Assembly: GCA_028751875.1 (NCBI GenBank)
Contig: CM054157.1
Coordinates: 1,207,973-1,271,972, forward strand
DNA from: Rapana venosa
Taxonomy: Eukaryota; Mollusca; Gastropoda; Neogastropoda; Muricidae
DNA: 64,000 nt
Reading direction: 5' to 3'
Below are positions 35,680-47,000 of the stretch, in pieces. How positions within the stretch are numbered: position 1 is the first letter of the stretch; the number at the start of each line of letters is the position of its first letter. A program made the position numbers and the translations under genes. The notes under the pieces were generated by a model. The model was not told the DNA's origin, ran no database searches, and saw nothing but the letters and a program-made list of their open reading frames with translations.

Positions 35680-36543
35680 TCTTTTATTTCGAGGATAATG
35701 AATTAGCACATATGTTCTTTTTTACATCCAGTCCCCGCCCGTTAGGGATACATCTTAATAATAATAACCCAATACTTATACAGTCTCACAATAAAAACAA
35801 GGGGAAATAACCTTTTCAAAACAGCTCCCCCCCCCCCCAACAACCACCCCCCCCCCCCCCCAAAGCAAGCAAATAAAAAAAACCCTAAACTACCCACCCC
35901 CCACCCCCACCCCCAAAAAAAACCCAACAAAACAAAAAAAACAAACAAAAAAGAAAGAAAAACCAAACCAACAAAAAGATAAAAAAGAGAAAAAACAGAC
36001 AAACAACAACAACAAGAACAACAACAAGCCAAGAAAAATAACAAAACCAAACTTAATAAGTCATAAAAAAAACATCTAACACAATGTCAAATGGTACCAT
36101 ACTGTTAACATAACTATAAGATATTGAAATTGGGCACTCAATAAAGCTTTTACAGAGCAAGTCCAATAAATATGAAAAATAAAAAAATCCTTCATCAGAT
36201 ACATATAACATAACGAACGATAAAAGTGAGAAAGAGACAAGAGAGTGTGTGTGTTTATTTCAGAGAAATTAAATCCCAAAATATAATCCAAAACAGTAGC
36301 GATCCATAACACTCATTTAGATTATATTCGTTCAAATATATGTCATATAATGAAAAAAAATTAATAAACCCTACACCAACAATAAAACAAGAAACAAAAC
36401 AAAAAAGAAATCTAAACTATACAGCAATTAGGGAGAAATAGAGTGATATGAGTGAAATGAGGAGAGTGATGTTGTATGTAGTTTGGGGTGTGTGGTGGTG
36501 TGTTGTGGTGTGTGTTGTGTGTGTGTTGTGTGTGTGGTTGTGT

Positions 36544-36576
<33 letters not shown>

Positions 36577-37012
36577 GGGGGGAATTCAGGGTAAAACTAA
36601 AAAATAATACTCACATTAAACACAGAACAACACAAACAATTTTAAAATTATACTCATACAATTAAATGTCATGATAATAAAAAAAGTGCAAAAAACCCAT
36701 ACATCCATAATAAAGAGAGGGGGGGAAGGGCAATAACATAAAAAGAACATCTACATATTGTAATTTAAAAAAAACAAATTCTTTTTTTCAGGATAATGAA
36801 TAAGAACCATGTCTTTTTTACATCCAATCCCGCCGTGGGGTCACATTAAAAAGCACTCAGTACTCATATTTTCAAAAAGTAAGAAGCAAAAAGGGGGAAA
36901 AAACTTTTTTTTAAAGAAAAAAAAAAAAAGAAAAAACAAAAACAAAAAGAGGCAAACAAAAAAAAAACAACCCCGGAACGAGCAAAAAGCAAAATAAACC
37001 CCAGAAAAAGCC

Positions 37013-37043
<31 letters not shown>

Positions 37044-37800
37044 ACACCAAAAACAAAAAAACAAAACAAAAAAAAAAAAATAAAATTAAAAACAAACAAC
37101 AACAAAAACAACAAAAGAAAAAAACCCTCCAAACAGACAAACAAAAAACAAGAAAAAACAAAACAAAAGAAACAAATGAGAGAAAAAAAAAAATTTAAAA
37201 AAACCAAAAACCGTTTTTTCCCCCCTCACACCACACACACATACAAAAACAAAACCCAAAAAAAAAAACAAACAAACAAAAAAATTAAAAAAAATCAACA
37301 ACAAAAAACAAATAAAACTACAGCAATAACAACAAGAGAGAAGGAAGAGAAGAGAGAGAGAGAGAGAAGAAAGAAGAGAGAGAAAGAAAGAGAGAGAAGA
37401 AGAAACTTAAAAGATCATAAAAAAATTAGCACAAGGGTGTTGTTGTTTTCAAGATAAACAAATATATAATTCTCAAAACAGCACAGATCACATCAAATTT
37501 TTTCGAATATATCTACAAATTGAACCCAAAGAAAAAGAAATAACCCAATATCAATAAAACTCTTACAAAAAGGAAAAAAAAATCACTAAAATAAAATGAA
37601 CATCTTACATTGTAATAAAGAGAGAGATGGGGGGGGGGAGAAAGAGAGAGATGGGAGAGAGAGGGGAGAGTTTTGTGTTGTTTGTGTTTTGGTGTGTTAA
37701 AGAATTAATGCTTTTGATTGTAAACAAGCAAAAACAAAAAGACATAAAAAAAAAAAAAAAATACTGAAATATTCCAAAAAAAGCACATCATCACTGTCAA
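35680..37800. repeat. Homopolymer- and A/C-rich low-complexity region with internal repetition
   Basis: Long poly-A and poly-C/G runs (35826-35864, 36560-36582, 37011-37033) and purine tracts. Two SINE type C tail fragments (35680-35758 and 36775-36850) and a recurring AACATCTACATATTGTAAT-like motif (about 36070, 36750, 37600) suggest degenerate tandem copies of about 0.7-1.1 kb. Frames here (Phe/Gly or Lys/Asn runs) are artefacts of composition. Base accuracy is doubtful. Confidence 0.75.
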
Positions 37801-38149
37801 ACACTTTTTCAATAACTCGTAACAAATAACACATATTGTTGTTATGATAGATATATTTCCCATATAAACTATAGTGTAGTTTTAAAAAAAAATTAATATA
37901 AAATAAAAATATTAAAAAATTTTAAAAGCTTACACTCTTTTCTAACTCACTTTTTTCCAATTACAATGAAAATTTGAAAGAGGGAGAAGAGGAGAAGAGA
38001 GAGAAGAGAGGAAAAGAGAGAAGAGAGAGAGAGAGAAAGAGAGGGGAAAGAGGGGAGAGAGAGAGAGAGAGAGGGACAACAGTTGAATACAGACAGTAAG
38101 GGAAAGGAAGGCAAATAGGTAAATGGAAGGCAATAGGAAGGAGATTTTC

Positions 38150-39270
38150 AACTTTGTTTTAAGGCTATGGACTGTGTTTGTTATTTTTGAATCAAGGATT
38201 GATAATTGGGGTTTGTTATTGATTGAGTGTTTAAACTGAATTTTGGAAGGGGATTTCCACAGCATAGGCCTGAGTAAAGTAGAACTAGATTTGGGAATAA
38301 GTTTTTTCGTTATAGGGACACTGGGCTTTTAGTATTCTGGATTGGTTTAGGGGGATTGTCTTTAGTATAGATGGGGGAACGGTTCCGGTCATGATCTTGA
38401 ACATCATAAATCCCTTTGTTATATTTAATCTTGGTGAAGGGGAATATTAAATTGAAATAAAATCACTTCAATAAGCCTGTCTTTTAAAAGAACCAGTTTG
38501 AGAGCACGCTTTGTGCAAGAACTCAGTAACGTTTCATAGTGTTTGCACTAGCAGAATCCCACAGGGAGAGCACAGTTATTGAGATTGTATATAAATTGAA
38601 AATATTTCCCTTGAATGAAAGTCAAGACAGTGCTTGATTTTAGAAAGTTTGGAACTCTTGGGGGCATGTATTGATAGTGAGAATGTGGGAAAACCAAAAA
38701 CGAGATTTATCAATTGTTAAACCCCTAAAACCTTGGTGAGGGTTTGTTCAATTACTCCTTTTTAATTTATGGAGTAAGTTGGGTTAAAAATTTTGACGTT
38801 TTGTTATTAATAAGCATGCTTTGTTTTTTGTGGGTTAAGCAATGGTTCATTCCCGGGCCATTCAATAAGCTGATCAACACTTTTTGTAATGCTTTGCTAG
38901 AGAGATAGGGATTGGGCGTATGAATAATTGTTCAAACAGCAAAAAGTTCCATTTATTTATGTGGAGAGGGAGGTCGTTTATTATAGTGAAAGAGAAAGTC
39001 CAAATAAAGATCCTTGTGGTACTCCATAATTGATTGGCTTGAGTATGGATGAGTTGTGCTATGAGAAACTGTTGCCTGTTTTCTAGAGAGGAAGCAAGCA
39101 GTTGTAAGGTATTTGTAGAGAAATGGTACAGGTTTAGTTTTTTTATGAGAAGTATGTGGTCAATTGTGTCAAAAGCTTTTTTGAGATCTACAAATAGTAC
39201 TCCACAAAAGTAATTGTCATTAATGTTTGATAGCCAGTTGTCTACGAGGCTAATCAGTGCAGTATGAGAG
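38150..39270 (-). pseudogene. Decayed LINE reverse transcriptase and 3' part (Jockey/CR1-type)
   Basis: On the minus strand from about 39270: LISLVDNWLSNINDNYFCGV, then FVDLKKAFDTIDHILLIKKL, the RT block with the first catalytic Asp, and FTIINDLPLHI. Further downstream (38500-38200) pieces such as ITKGFMMFKIMTGTVPPSIL match the C-terminal region common in LINEs of this kind. Many stops and frame changes; it is an old copy of a different lineage from families B, C and the RNase H LINE. Confidence 0.72.
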
Positions 39271-39289
39271 AGAGAGAGAGAGAGAGAGA

Positions 39290-39328
<39 letters not shown>

Positions 39329-39388
39329 GAGAAGAGAGAGAACTGAAACAGAGAAACAGAGGTAGGAGAGAGAGGAGGGACTCTCTCT

Positions 39389-39440
<52 letters not shown>

Positions 39441-39464
39441 CGAAATAAAAGAATTTGATTCTCT

Positions 39465-39527
<63 letters not shown>

Positions 39528-39545
39528 CTCTCTCTCTCTCAACCC
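39263..39545. repeat. (GA)n/(CT)n inverted microsatellite pair
   Basis: GA tract (39267-39325) then CT tracts (39381-39540) facing each other around about 55 bases, with the potential to form a long imperfect hairpin. It ends in a C run. Confidence 0.9.
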
Positions 39546-39629
39546 CCCCCCCCCCTCCACCCCTCCCTTGAGGATTCGTTGGAGCAGTATATTAAACTTT
39601 TCAGGCCGTGTCTCTTGGGCAGTTTGAAG

Positions 39630-39947
39630 CTGGCGGCGCCCATCCCTCTCCAGGTGCACAGCGCATGCTGGGTATGTTTGTGTTTCCGTAAGGCATAGAA
39701 CGCTAACATGAATGAAAGAACCATCAACGTACATAATTATGTAATCCCCTTCCTGCGTATTCAGACGAAGGGAAATAAGACACTGGCAGGTCTGCACTGT
39801 AAGCTGACCCTGGTAATAGTAAAAAAAAAATTTTTTTAATTATTCCCGTAATTCACTAGTCGCAGCTGCCGAGATTCGAACCCCAAACTTCATGGACCCA
39901 CGAAATTCAAATCAAATTGCCTTAACCACTCAGCTATAGCGTCTGTC
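39630..39947 (-). mobile_element. tRNA-derived SINE (type D), degenerate
   Basis: On the minus strand the head reads ATAGCTGAGTGGTTAAGGCA (box A) and GGGGTTCGAATCTC (box B). The body includes the region equivalent to TGCAGACCTGCCAGTGTCTT and GGAAACACAAACATACCCAG. I know this kind of element as very common in caenogastropod-like genomes, but the family name is not asserted. Confidence 0.75.
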
Positions 39948-40037
39948 AGAGAGAGATTGTGACAGAGAAATCCAAGCACATACAATTGGAGCTGTAGAAG
40001 CCAGCCGGAGCAAAAGAAGTTTCAGCAAAGAAATAGT

Positions 40038-40043
40038 TTAATT

Positions 40044-40074
<31 letters not shown>

Positions 40075-40610
40075 GTCCCGTGACCTTGGCGGTCGTGGGG
40101 TGACACGAAAGACGATGCCGTGGTAAGCGTCCTCCATCCATCTCGGTCCTCGGCTCTGCGCAGTAGTGCCGAGTCATTCATCCTGGTCCATTCTCTGATG
40201 TTGTCCATCCATGACTTGTTCTGTCTTCCCCTCTTTCTGCCACCTTCGAGTGTCCCCTGCAGTACTGTTTTTGGCAGAGTGTTGTGGCGGGTGACGTGGC
40301 CGTACCATGTCAGCTTTTTCTTCTTGACGATGGTGAGAAGGGGTTCCTGTGGACCTGCCAGCTGTGTTCTTTGGCTCTTGACAAATTCATTGGTCTTTCG
40401 TTCTCTCCAGGATATGCCAAGTAGTTTTCTATGGCATTTTGTTTCAAATGACTGGATTCGCTTTGCTGTTTCAGCAGTCAATGTCCAGGTTTCACTGCCG
40501 TACAGCAGGATAGTCTGAATTAGGGCTTTGTAGAGCTTATGTTTGATTGGGAAACTGATCTCTTTACTTTTCCATATGGTGGTGAGTTTTGTCATGGAAG
40601 ATGTTGCCAT
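40038..40610 (-). pseudogene. Mosaic LINE C-terminal region
   Basis: A 190-residue frame matching 31810-32339: FPIKHKLYKALIQTILLYGS, LLGISWRERKTNEFVKSQRT, GRQNKSWMDNIREW. It is better preserved than the LINE C copy, where GRQ and KSW are separated by an insertion. The Asp run at the end is translation of the (GAT)n tail. Confidence 0.85.
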
Positions 40611-40829
40611 GGCTAGTCTGACTTTGATTTCTGTCGTCGATCGCCCGTCCTTTGTGAGTGTAGCGCCAAGGTATTTAAAAGCGTCTACCTCCTCCCAGTT
40701 GCTGGCCGTTCATGTAAATTTTAGCAGTGGCGTTACTCGTGCTGTTCACAAGTACTTTACTTTTCTCCAAGCTCACCTCCATCCCATAAGCTCCAGCTCT
40801 ATTCTCAAGTCTGGTAGTAAGATCTTGCA

Positions 40830-41509
40830 GTTCTGTGTTACTTCCGCCCATGAGGTCATGTCATCGGCAAACCGCAAGTTGTTGAGGGGTCTGCCGCCAA
40901 TGGAGATGGTAGAGTGGAAGTCATGGAGGGTCTCTCTCATAATGTTTTCCAAGAACAGATTAAACAGGACTGGAGATAACAGGCATCCTTGTCGGACCCA
41001 ACTGTGGTTTTGAAGTAGTCTCCGACCTGATTGTTCAGAAGGACTGCACTGCTTGCGGTGTTGTATAGTGCTTGAATGGTTTGCACTAGTCCTTCTTCAA
41101 TGCCAAACATTCTGAGGACCTGCCACAGGCCTTCGTGCCATACTCTGTCGAAAGCCTTCTTAAAGTCGATGAAGTTGTGGAACAGGTCTCTCTGATGTTG
41201 AAGATGTTTTTCCATCAGGATGTGGCAGTTAAAAATCTGTTCGATTGTGCTTCTACCTGCCCTGAACCCAGCTTGTTCCTCTGCAAGGTGTTCTTCTGCC
41301 TCCTTTTTGAGTTGATTCAAAATAACTTTGAGCATGATCTTGCTGGCGTGGCTGATGAGGCTGATTGTTCTATAGTTTTGGCATTGGCGTAAATTCCCCT
41401 TCTTGGGCAGAGGTATGATGAGTGATTCAGTCCATTCTGTTGGCCACTGTTTTGTCTCCCAAATCTTCTGACAGCTAGCTGTAACGTGTGATAACTGTTT
41501 CGCCACCAT
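40830..41509 (-). pseudogene. Mosaic LINE reverse transcriptase core
   Basis: Reads WETKQWPTEWTESLIIPLPK, NYRTISLISHASKIML, EEQAGFRAGRSTIEQIF, FIDFKKAFDRVWHEGLW and NNQVGDYFKTTVG. A one-base loss then shifts the frame inside the VRQGC block (about 40995). The catalytic FADD is at about 40871-40882 and is followed by another one-base loss. The element cannot produce RT. Confidence 0.86.
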
Positions 41510-42434
41510 GCTTGAGCAACTCTGCTGGTATGTTGTCTGCTCCTGGGGACTTTCCTACTGGTAAACTGCGGATGGCTTCTTCCACTTCTTCCCTCAGTAT
41601 AGGTAATGGCGAGGGTACTCTTGATGTTGCTGCTTCCTCTTCTATTATGCTCTTGTCAGGTTGGATTGGGTAGTTGTATAGTTCTTGACAATACTCAGAC
41701 CACCTGTTCAATGCAGCTGTGAGGAGGTTTCCGGAGCTGTCTTCAATGACTGATGATTTGGTTTGAAGTGGTTTTGTGAGTTTCTTCAGGGTGTCGTATG
41801 CCTTTTTACTGTTGCCCACTTTCATGCTTTTTTCGATCTCATCACATTGATCACTGATCCACTTCTCTCTGGCCTTTAACATTGACTTCTTCACAAGATT
41901 GTTGGCCTCTCAGTATTCTTTAGGGTTGGAAGACCTGGTTGGTTTCAGTGCTCTTCTTGTATCGCAGAGGTCCAAGATGTCATTGGTAGTCCATGGCTGG
42001 TGTTTATTCCTCTGACGACCGAGTACCTCCTCTGCTGTTTCTCGGACTGCCTCATTAAAGTTGTTGGTGAGGTCATTGATGTCATTGTCAAGGAGGGCTA
42101 TTGCCGAAAAACGTCCGCCAAGCTTAGTTTGGAAGATCTCCTCGACATCTGGATCTTTCAGTTTGTCCACGTCAAATTTGATACATGAGTTAGCAGGCTG
42201 TTTATTTTTCTTCAGCTTCATTTTGAATACCAGCGGCACAAGGTCGTGGTCGCTGCCCATGTCAGCTCCAGGGTGGTTCTTGTTCTGGCTCTGTTGATGC
42301 TGGATTTGAAGCGCCGTGGTTTTGCCACATCCTTTTTTTCCCATGGCTCTTTCTTGGTTTGTGTTGTCTTTTCCGACTTTTGCATTTAGGTCACCCATCA
42401 CTATCCTCATGTCATGGTTTGGTGTGTTTTCCAT
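41475..42434 (-). pseudogene. Mosaic LINE linker and endonuclease remnant
   Basis: Two frames (41910-42434 and 41475-41894). The first starts with family B residues MENTPNHDMRIVMGDLNAKV and passes at GKKGCG into family C sequence containing HPGADMGSDHDLV and LVFKMKLKKNKQPAN. The second contains SKKAYDTLKKLTKPLQTKSS and ends with VGKSPGADNIPAELLKHGGE, the first RT block. That the B-C junction stays open is probably chance, helped by a one-base loss soon after it. Confidence 0.82.
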
Positions 42435-42525
42435 TTCAGCCTATTGTTCATAAAATGTATCTTTGCTTTCTTCTCCACTGTAGTTGGTTGGTGTGTCTTT
42501 TCTGTGGGCTTAGGATATTCCTTGG

Positions 42526-43280
42526 ATATTCCTGGCCAGTTAGGTCCCGACCAACAACTTTGTGGGTTTCTGATGTAATGAAGGTGCCTGAATCTACATT
42601 CTAATGTTATTCTTTAAAATACTCCTATGATAATTATTGTCTTTATCCATGACAAGCTCTTAATATAACACCTGTACTCTCGGTTAGGCCCCATAGGAGG
42701 AGGGAATGGCTGCTTGTATTATGATGTGGTCTTGGAAAACAGCCGTGCATACATAGAAGCTTCTCTTCCAGTGTGTATTGGTTGTCTCACAGTGATTCTC
42801 AGATATGGTAAGGGAGACAAGAGTGACCCCAGGGTGTGAACAAAAACATATCAAAGTTGTATTGAGTAAGCCTATGCAAAGTTAATCATACATAACAGCT
42901 AAACAACAAAAACAATCTGGCTAATCATAATTTATGGCTGCGAAACATGTACTTGTAGAAAAGCTGATTGCAAAAGGACTAAAGCAGTCGAGAACGTGGT
43001 TCAGTGCGAGGCTACTACATCTCAAGTGGACAGACAGAGAAGGACCAAAGAAAGTGTCCAGGAGAAACTTGACACCTCTAGAAAACTACTCCTGGACAGC
43101 AATAGGGGTAAACGAAAAGACACTGGTAATGTGTCACACCAGAAAAGTAAAGCCCCCACCTAAAAAAATCAATTACAACAACAAACAAAACAACAGTTAT
43201 AAGAAAAGAAGAGATGTTGTGGTCAATAGATACATCAAAATCCATATTTAAACCTCCACAAATAGGATTAACATATCAAC

Positions 43281-43286
<6 letters not shown>
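42526..43286. other. No recognised gene
   Basis: Sequence upstream of the methyltransferase. An open frame at 42934-43251 (105 codons, Lys-rich towards its end) resembles nothing I know and is probably chance. Confidence 0.45.

Positions 43287-43313
<27 letters not shown>
43287..43313. repeat. (CA)n microsatellite upstream of the methyltransferase gene
   Basis: Simple CA repeat about 235 bp before the start codon. Confidence 0.95.
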
Positions 43314-43548
43314 TAAGGTGAACAAAGGCCAACATTCTAACTGGAATTCCCTCAAAATAACAGATACCCCACACACAATGACTTGGATATTTCAGTCGAT
43401 TCTGATGATGAGTTGCACACCATTAGGCTAGGGGAGATAATTCTTACGATTCAAGAAGGATCAACATCTGAGAAACTGGCCTTGAGTCTATTTCAACCTG
43501 GACAAGTTCGGCCGTATACTGCATTTGTCTGTGAGATTTGTCAGAGCT

Positions 43549-44022
43549 ATGTCTGATAAATCAAAGCTCTTTCAATCAGTGGATATTGCTGATTATTATC
43601 AAAAATATAGACCGACATACGGTCCAGATGTCTCCACTGCGATCATCGATTTCTGCAAAGAATCGTCGTCTGCTGATTTTTCCTTAGCGATCGATGTTGG
43701 ATGCGGGTCGGGACAAAGTACTTTGCCTTTAGCCAACCATTTTCAGAAGGTTATAGGGATAGATGTCAGTGAAGCCCAAATCTCAAAGGCACCAACACAC
43801 ATATCTAATTTGTCATTTCAAGTTGGTGTGGGTGAGGATCTATCCTTTGCTACAGACAGTAGTGTAAGCCTTGTAACTGTGGCACAGGCAATGCACTGGA
43901 CAGACGCCCAGCGACTTTATGCTGAAGTTCAGCGGATTCTCAAGCCAGGCGGAGCATTTGTGGTCTATGGGTATGGCATGCCATCTCTGGATGAAGCCAA
44001 GGCCCATGAAGTTATTAACTAT
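43549..44022 (+). CDS. Class I SAM-dependent methyltransferase, exon 1 (158 codons)
   Basis: First coding exon of a four-exon gene: 43549-44022, 45215-45312, 47976-48107, 49131-49233. These join in frame to 268 residues plus stop, the usual size for this small cytosolic family (similar to the Dictyostelium DDB_G0268948-type putative methyltransferases). The domain is of the Methyltransf_11 kind. Motif I LAIDVGCGSGQST at residues 46-58 binds SAM; Asp72 in KVIGIDVSEAQ is the expected acidic residue contacting the ribose; AQAMHW lies at 112-117; ILKPGGAFVVYGYG is the post-motif strand. N-terminal DYYQKYRPTYGP is typical of the family. The ATG at 43549 (MSDKSKLF) is chosen; an in-frame TTG eight codons upstream is not a normal eukaryotic start. 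The donor is TAT/GTAAGA, phase 0. Substrate unknown. Confidence 0.88.
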
Positions 44023-45214
44023 GTAAGATAAATATGTTATCATTTTTGGTTATATGATCATTTGTTATAGTTACTAATATAGCATAGTAAGTCACAAATA
44101 TGATAGTTTCTGCAACAAAGTGAAGTCAGGTTTCAATTTTTTTTGGTTGCTTTGTTTGTTGTTTGTTTGTTTGATGGTGGTTGTTTTCTTTTAGTTTGTT
44201 TTGTTTTATGGGGGGAACCAGTTGGCATCATGGATTGCACTGTTACATTAGGGCTACCACACAAGCTGACAAATGGAGACACTGATGTCAAGTTCCTCAT
44301 GCTGCAGACCATAATCCAGTCACACCAGTCATTTTTCTTTCCCAGCATCATGGGTATTCTCATAGTAGATCATAATTATATATGTATAAACTAGAACACT
44401 CTACATTGGTTTCAATCCATTGGTTTCAATCTCATGAATGTCTTTAACTTATGTCAACCTTCTAAAGGCTTTATTGAAAGTAAATGGTTATATACCATTT
44501 TTTAACTTTAATACATATAGAACTTAGGAAGTGTCTTGTGTGTCATGCTCAGACTACTCACCAAGAACTAAAGTGTCTGGGTCACGGAAGTGGCACTCAG
44601 GAAAGAAAACAACTTCAGAGCAGGGTTGTTGACGCAGTCAACCTTCCATGCACCTCCCTCCTCCCCCCCCCCCCCTTCCCTTTCCAGATGTTTGTGTTCA
44701 AAATTTACATGTTGCAAGAAAAAAGAAATAAATTTGATCTCCAAATAAACACTTGCATAGATCCATGTATACATCATTACATGTACACAAATATGCAAAT
44801 GCATGCCACAAACGTGTATATAATGCATACTTAGTACTTACACACAGACAACTTACACGCATACACACTTACTCATGCACACACACACACACACTCATGC
44901 ACACACTCGCACACTTATTCAAACTGACGTGCATTTTATTTGGTTATTGAGCATGAACTACTAGTGCTTATATAAAAAATATACATGTTCAAACAGGCTT
45001 GACATATGTGACAAGTCTACACACTCACGCACACACAAATACACACACATGCATACACACTCACATTTTCTGTCTCACACACACACACAGAGCACATACA
45101 TGTGTACACACACACACACCACACACACACCATTTTCCCACTCTCTTTAATCATTCAGAAGCAAAGAACTGAAATCTTGATGAATGGTAAATCTCCTGGC
45201 TTTGTGTTGTGCAG
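44023..45214 (+). other. Methyltransferase intron 1
   Basis: GT...AG intron of 1192 bp. It contains a C run near 44665 and a long CA-rich stretch at 44838-45125. The acceptor is TGTTGTGCAG. I see no gene inside. Confidence 0.8.
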
Positions 45215-45312
45215 CTTTACACTGATGTACTGGGGCCATACTGGGAAGATGGCAGAAACCGTGTGGAGGAGCATTACAGGAGCTACACCCTTCCCTTTCC
45301 TGGCTGGCAGAG
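45215..45312 (+). CDS. Methyltransferase exon 2
   Basis: 98 bp, entered in phase 0 and left in phase 2 (AG/GTAAAC). Encodes LYTDVLGPYWEDGRNRVEEH then YRSYTLPFPGWQ and the first two bases of an Arg codon. The GPYW..R..V...Y....PF pattern is the substrate-side segment that follows the Rossmann core in this family, which supports the joining with exon 1. Confidence 0.88.
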
Positions 45313-45654
45313 GTAAACACTCGTGACATAATATTTCACTTAGTTCCGGCTTTAGTCCTTGTTGAGGTGACATCCCTGATGTGGAGACTCTGGTCAGCAG
45401 AAAGTTCTGTAAGCAGTAAGACTGAACTGAATTAGATTGACCACATTCAGAATAGTGCTGCCGATTGTATTTTAGAAAATTGAAGAAAATGTTGTCACTC
45501 GACTCGTGGTTAAACATGCGCCCCTGGCTGTCAGTTGCATCTTGAATCAAATTCAAAATAGCAGTTCTGGATTTTTGTGTTTCTAGTGGATCTTTGCCTC
45601 CATACTTCTTTCCTCTTCTTTAGTAAACTTATTCCTCTTTTTTTTTAAATTACT

Positions 45655-45878
45655 CTTTTTATTTTGAGGATAATGGAATAAGCACTCATGTGCTTTTTAC
45701 ATCCAGTCCCTGTGTGTATGCAGTTCTGTAAATTTTGTCATTCATTCCCACTGGCACACAGTGGCCTACTCTTCCAAAAAGCAGAACGGGTTTTACATGT
45801 ATGCAAGATGTTATGCATGTGTTCACATATGGGACCTTGGTTTATAGTCTCATCCAAAGGACTTAGAAGATCTGTCAG
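45655..45878 (-). mobile_element. SINE type C, truncated copy in intron 2
   Basis: Matches the body of the full copies at 59898 and 62800 (GAGGATAATGGAATAAGCAC, CATCCAGTCCCTGTGTGTAT, CCCACTGGCACACAGTGGCC, TTATAGTCTCATCCAAAGGA). The tRNA-like head is missing, so the copy stops short at its 5' end. Confidence 0.82.
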
Positions 45879-45889
45879 CCTGCTCACCA

Positions 45890-46250
45890 TCTCTGATCTA
45901 GTGCGGTATGTTCCTAAGTTCAAATCACTTATCTGTCTGTCTGCTTTCAAGTTTCTGTTGTCTGGAAGTCTCTCCCATCCTCTCTCAGAAATTATATATC
46001 CTAACACTACACTCCACACACTTTCAAAACTAATCTTTAAACTTGCTTCTTCCAACAAAGCTATAATTTCTATTACTATATGATCAATAATTCTAATGTA
46101 TCAACCTTAAAATAGAATCCACTTGATTGTTCTTGTATGTGTGTCACTATGTGTGTATATATAATATGAAAATGTGTGATGTTTGTACATGCATCTGTTG
46201 TGCACTTTGAGTATATGTTGTGGGGTATTACATCATATAAAACTATACTA
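45890..46250 (+). pseudogene. Probable LINE 3' end (CR1-like), forward
   Basis: A weak C-terminal trace (TLHTFKTNL-like at about 46015-46040) is followed by a 3' tail with TGTGCACTTTGAGTATATGT and a CATATAAAACTATACTAATA end. Such tails are usual for CR1-like elements in invertebrates. It meets the 3' end of the reverse-oriented LINE at 46250. Low confidence. Confidence 0.4.
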
Positions 46251-47000
46251 ATAATATATGGAATTTAGGTAGTGCTATATTTTGCAAAAAACAAATCAAA
46301 GCGCTTTCATTCATCCTACTCATTCACATGCAGCCAGTTACAATTAATAGTTTTTACAAATTCAATTGTATTCACACACACACACGCACACATACATGCA
46401 CATGCACACATACACCCACACACATGCAAACACATAAAGGTTGTACCTGAAATGGAACAAGAGGGGAGAATCTTAGATTTGAAAGAAATATGTCGAGGCG
46501 GATTTAAAAGCATCATAAATAGGCTTTTGGCAAAGGGAGAGAGGGAGGTCATCCCAGATCAATGGACCAGAAACAGAGAAGAGCAACGGCCAGCAGTGGA
46601 CTGATTGAATCTAGGTATTCATAAACACAAGGTATCTGCAGCAGAGCAGAGGGAACGAGGAGTGTACAAGTGAAGACATTCACAGAGGTAGGAAGGTGCT
46701 GTTTTGTGGAGACATTTGTAACAGAGGGAACTGATCTTATAGTTTTCTCTCTGTGGCACAGGCAGCCAGTGGAGAGATTGCAAGAGGGTGGTAATGTGTT
46801 CAGATTTTTCCTTTCTGAGGACTAGTTGAGCTGCATAGTTTTGTATACCTTGAAGGGAGTGGATAGATGATGCTGGCAGACCAGCCTGAAGAGAATTGCA
46901 ATAGTCCAGACTTGATGTAAATGATTGTAATTGGTTTAATTGTTGTGTAGGAATCTTTGAAAAACAAAAAAGGACTCTGGAAAACTTTTTTTCCTTTAAA
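46250..47000 (-). pseudogene. Decayed LINE 3' end (CR1/Rex-like), reverse
   Basis: Minus-strand frame 47011-46619 reads QLQSFTSSLDYCNSLQAGLP, SIHSLQGIQNYAAQLVLRKE, LLQSLHWLPVPQRENYKISS, LCYKCLHKTAPSYLCECL, the conserved C-terminal region after RT in these LINEs. Further on, FSVSGPLIWDDLPLS (about 46575) continues in another frame. The tail includes a CA tract and ends with AAAGCGC and AGTGCTATA-like sequence near 46300-46260. It lies inside intron 2 of the methyltransferase gene. Confidence 0.75.

Larger units (their letters stand above)
40045..42525 (-). mobile_element. Mosaic RTE-like LINE: family C with a family B patch
   Basis: In reverse orientation. The 3' end (TGATGA)n is at 40045-40073. 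From 40074 to 42323 it follows family C (30095-32371). From 42324 to 42496 it follows family B (about 21350-21522, including RIVMGDLNAKVGKDN). At 42498-42525 it returns to 28 bp of family C 5' sequence (29281-29308). About 0.78 kb of the C endonuclease region is therefore missing and replaced by about 0.17 kb of B. No clear target duplication was found. Confidence 0.85.

Noticed and set aside
36841..37304. Phe/Gly-rich minus-strand frames resembling membrane or glycine-rich proteins
   Set aside because: They come from poly-A/poly-C homopolymers.
42934..43251. A 105-codon Lys-rich frame before the methyltransferase
   Set aside because: No recognisable similarity, biased composition at its end, and no splice or start context that links it to the next gene.
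43525..43548. Eight-codon N-terminal extension of the methyltransferase
   Set aside because: It would start at TTG. The ATG at 43549 gives the usual N-terminus of the family.
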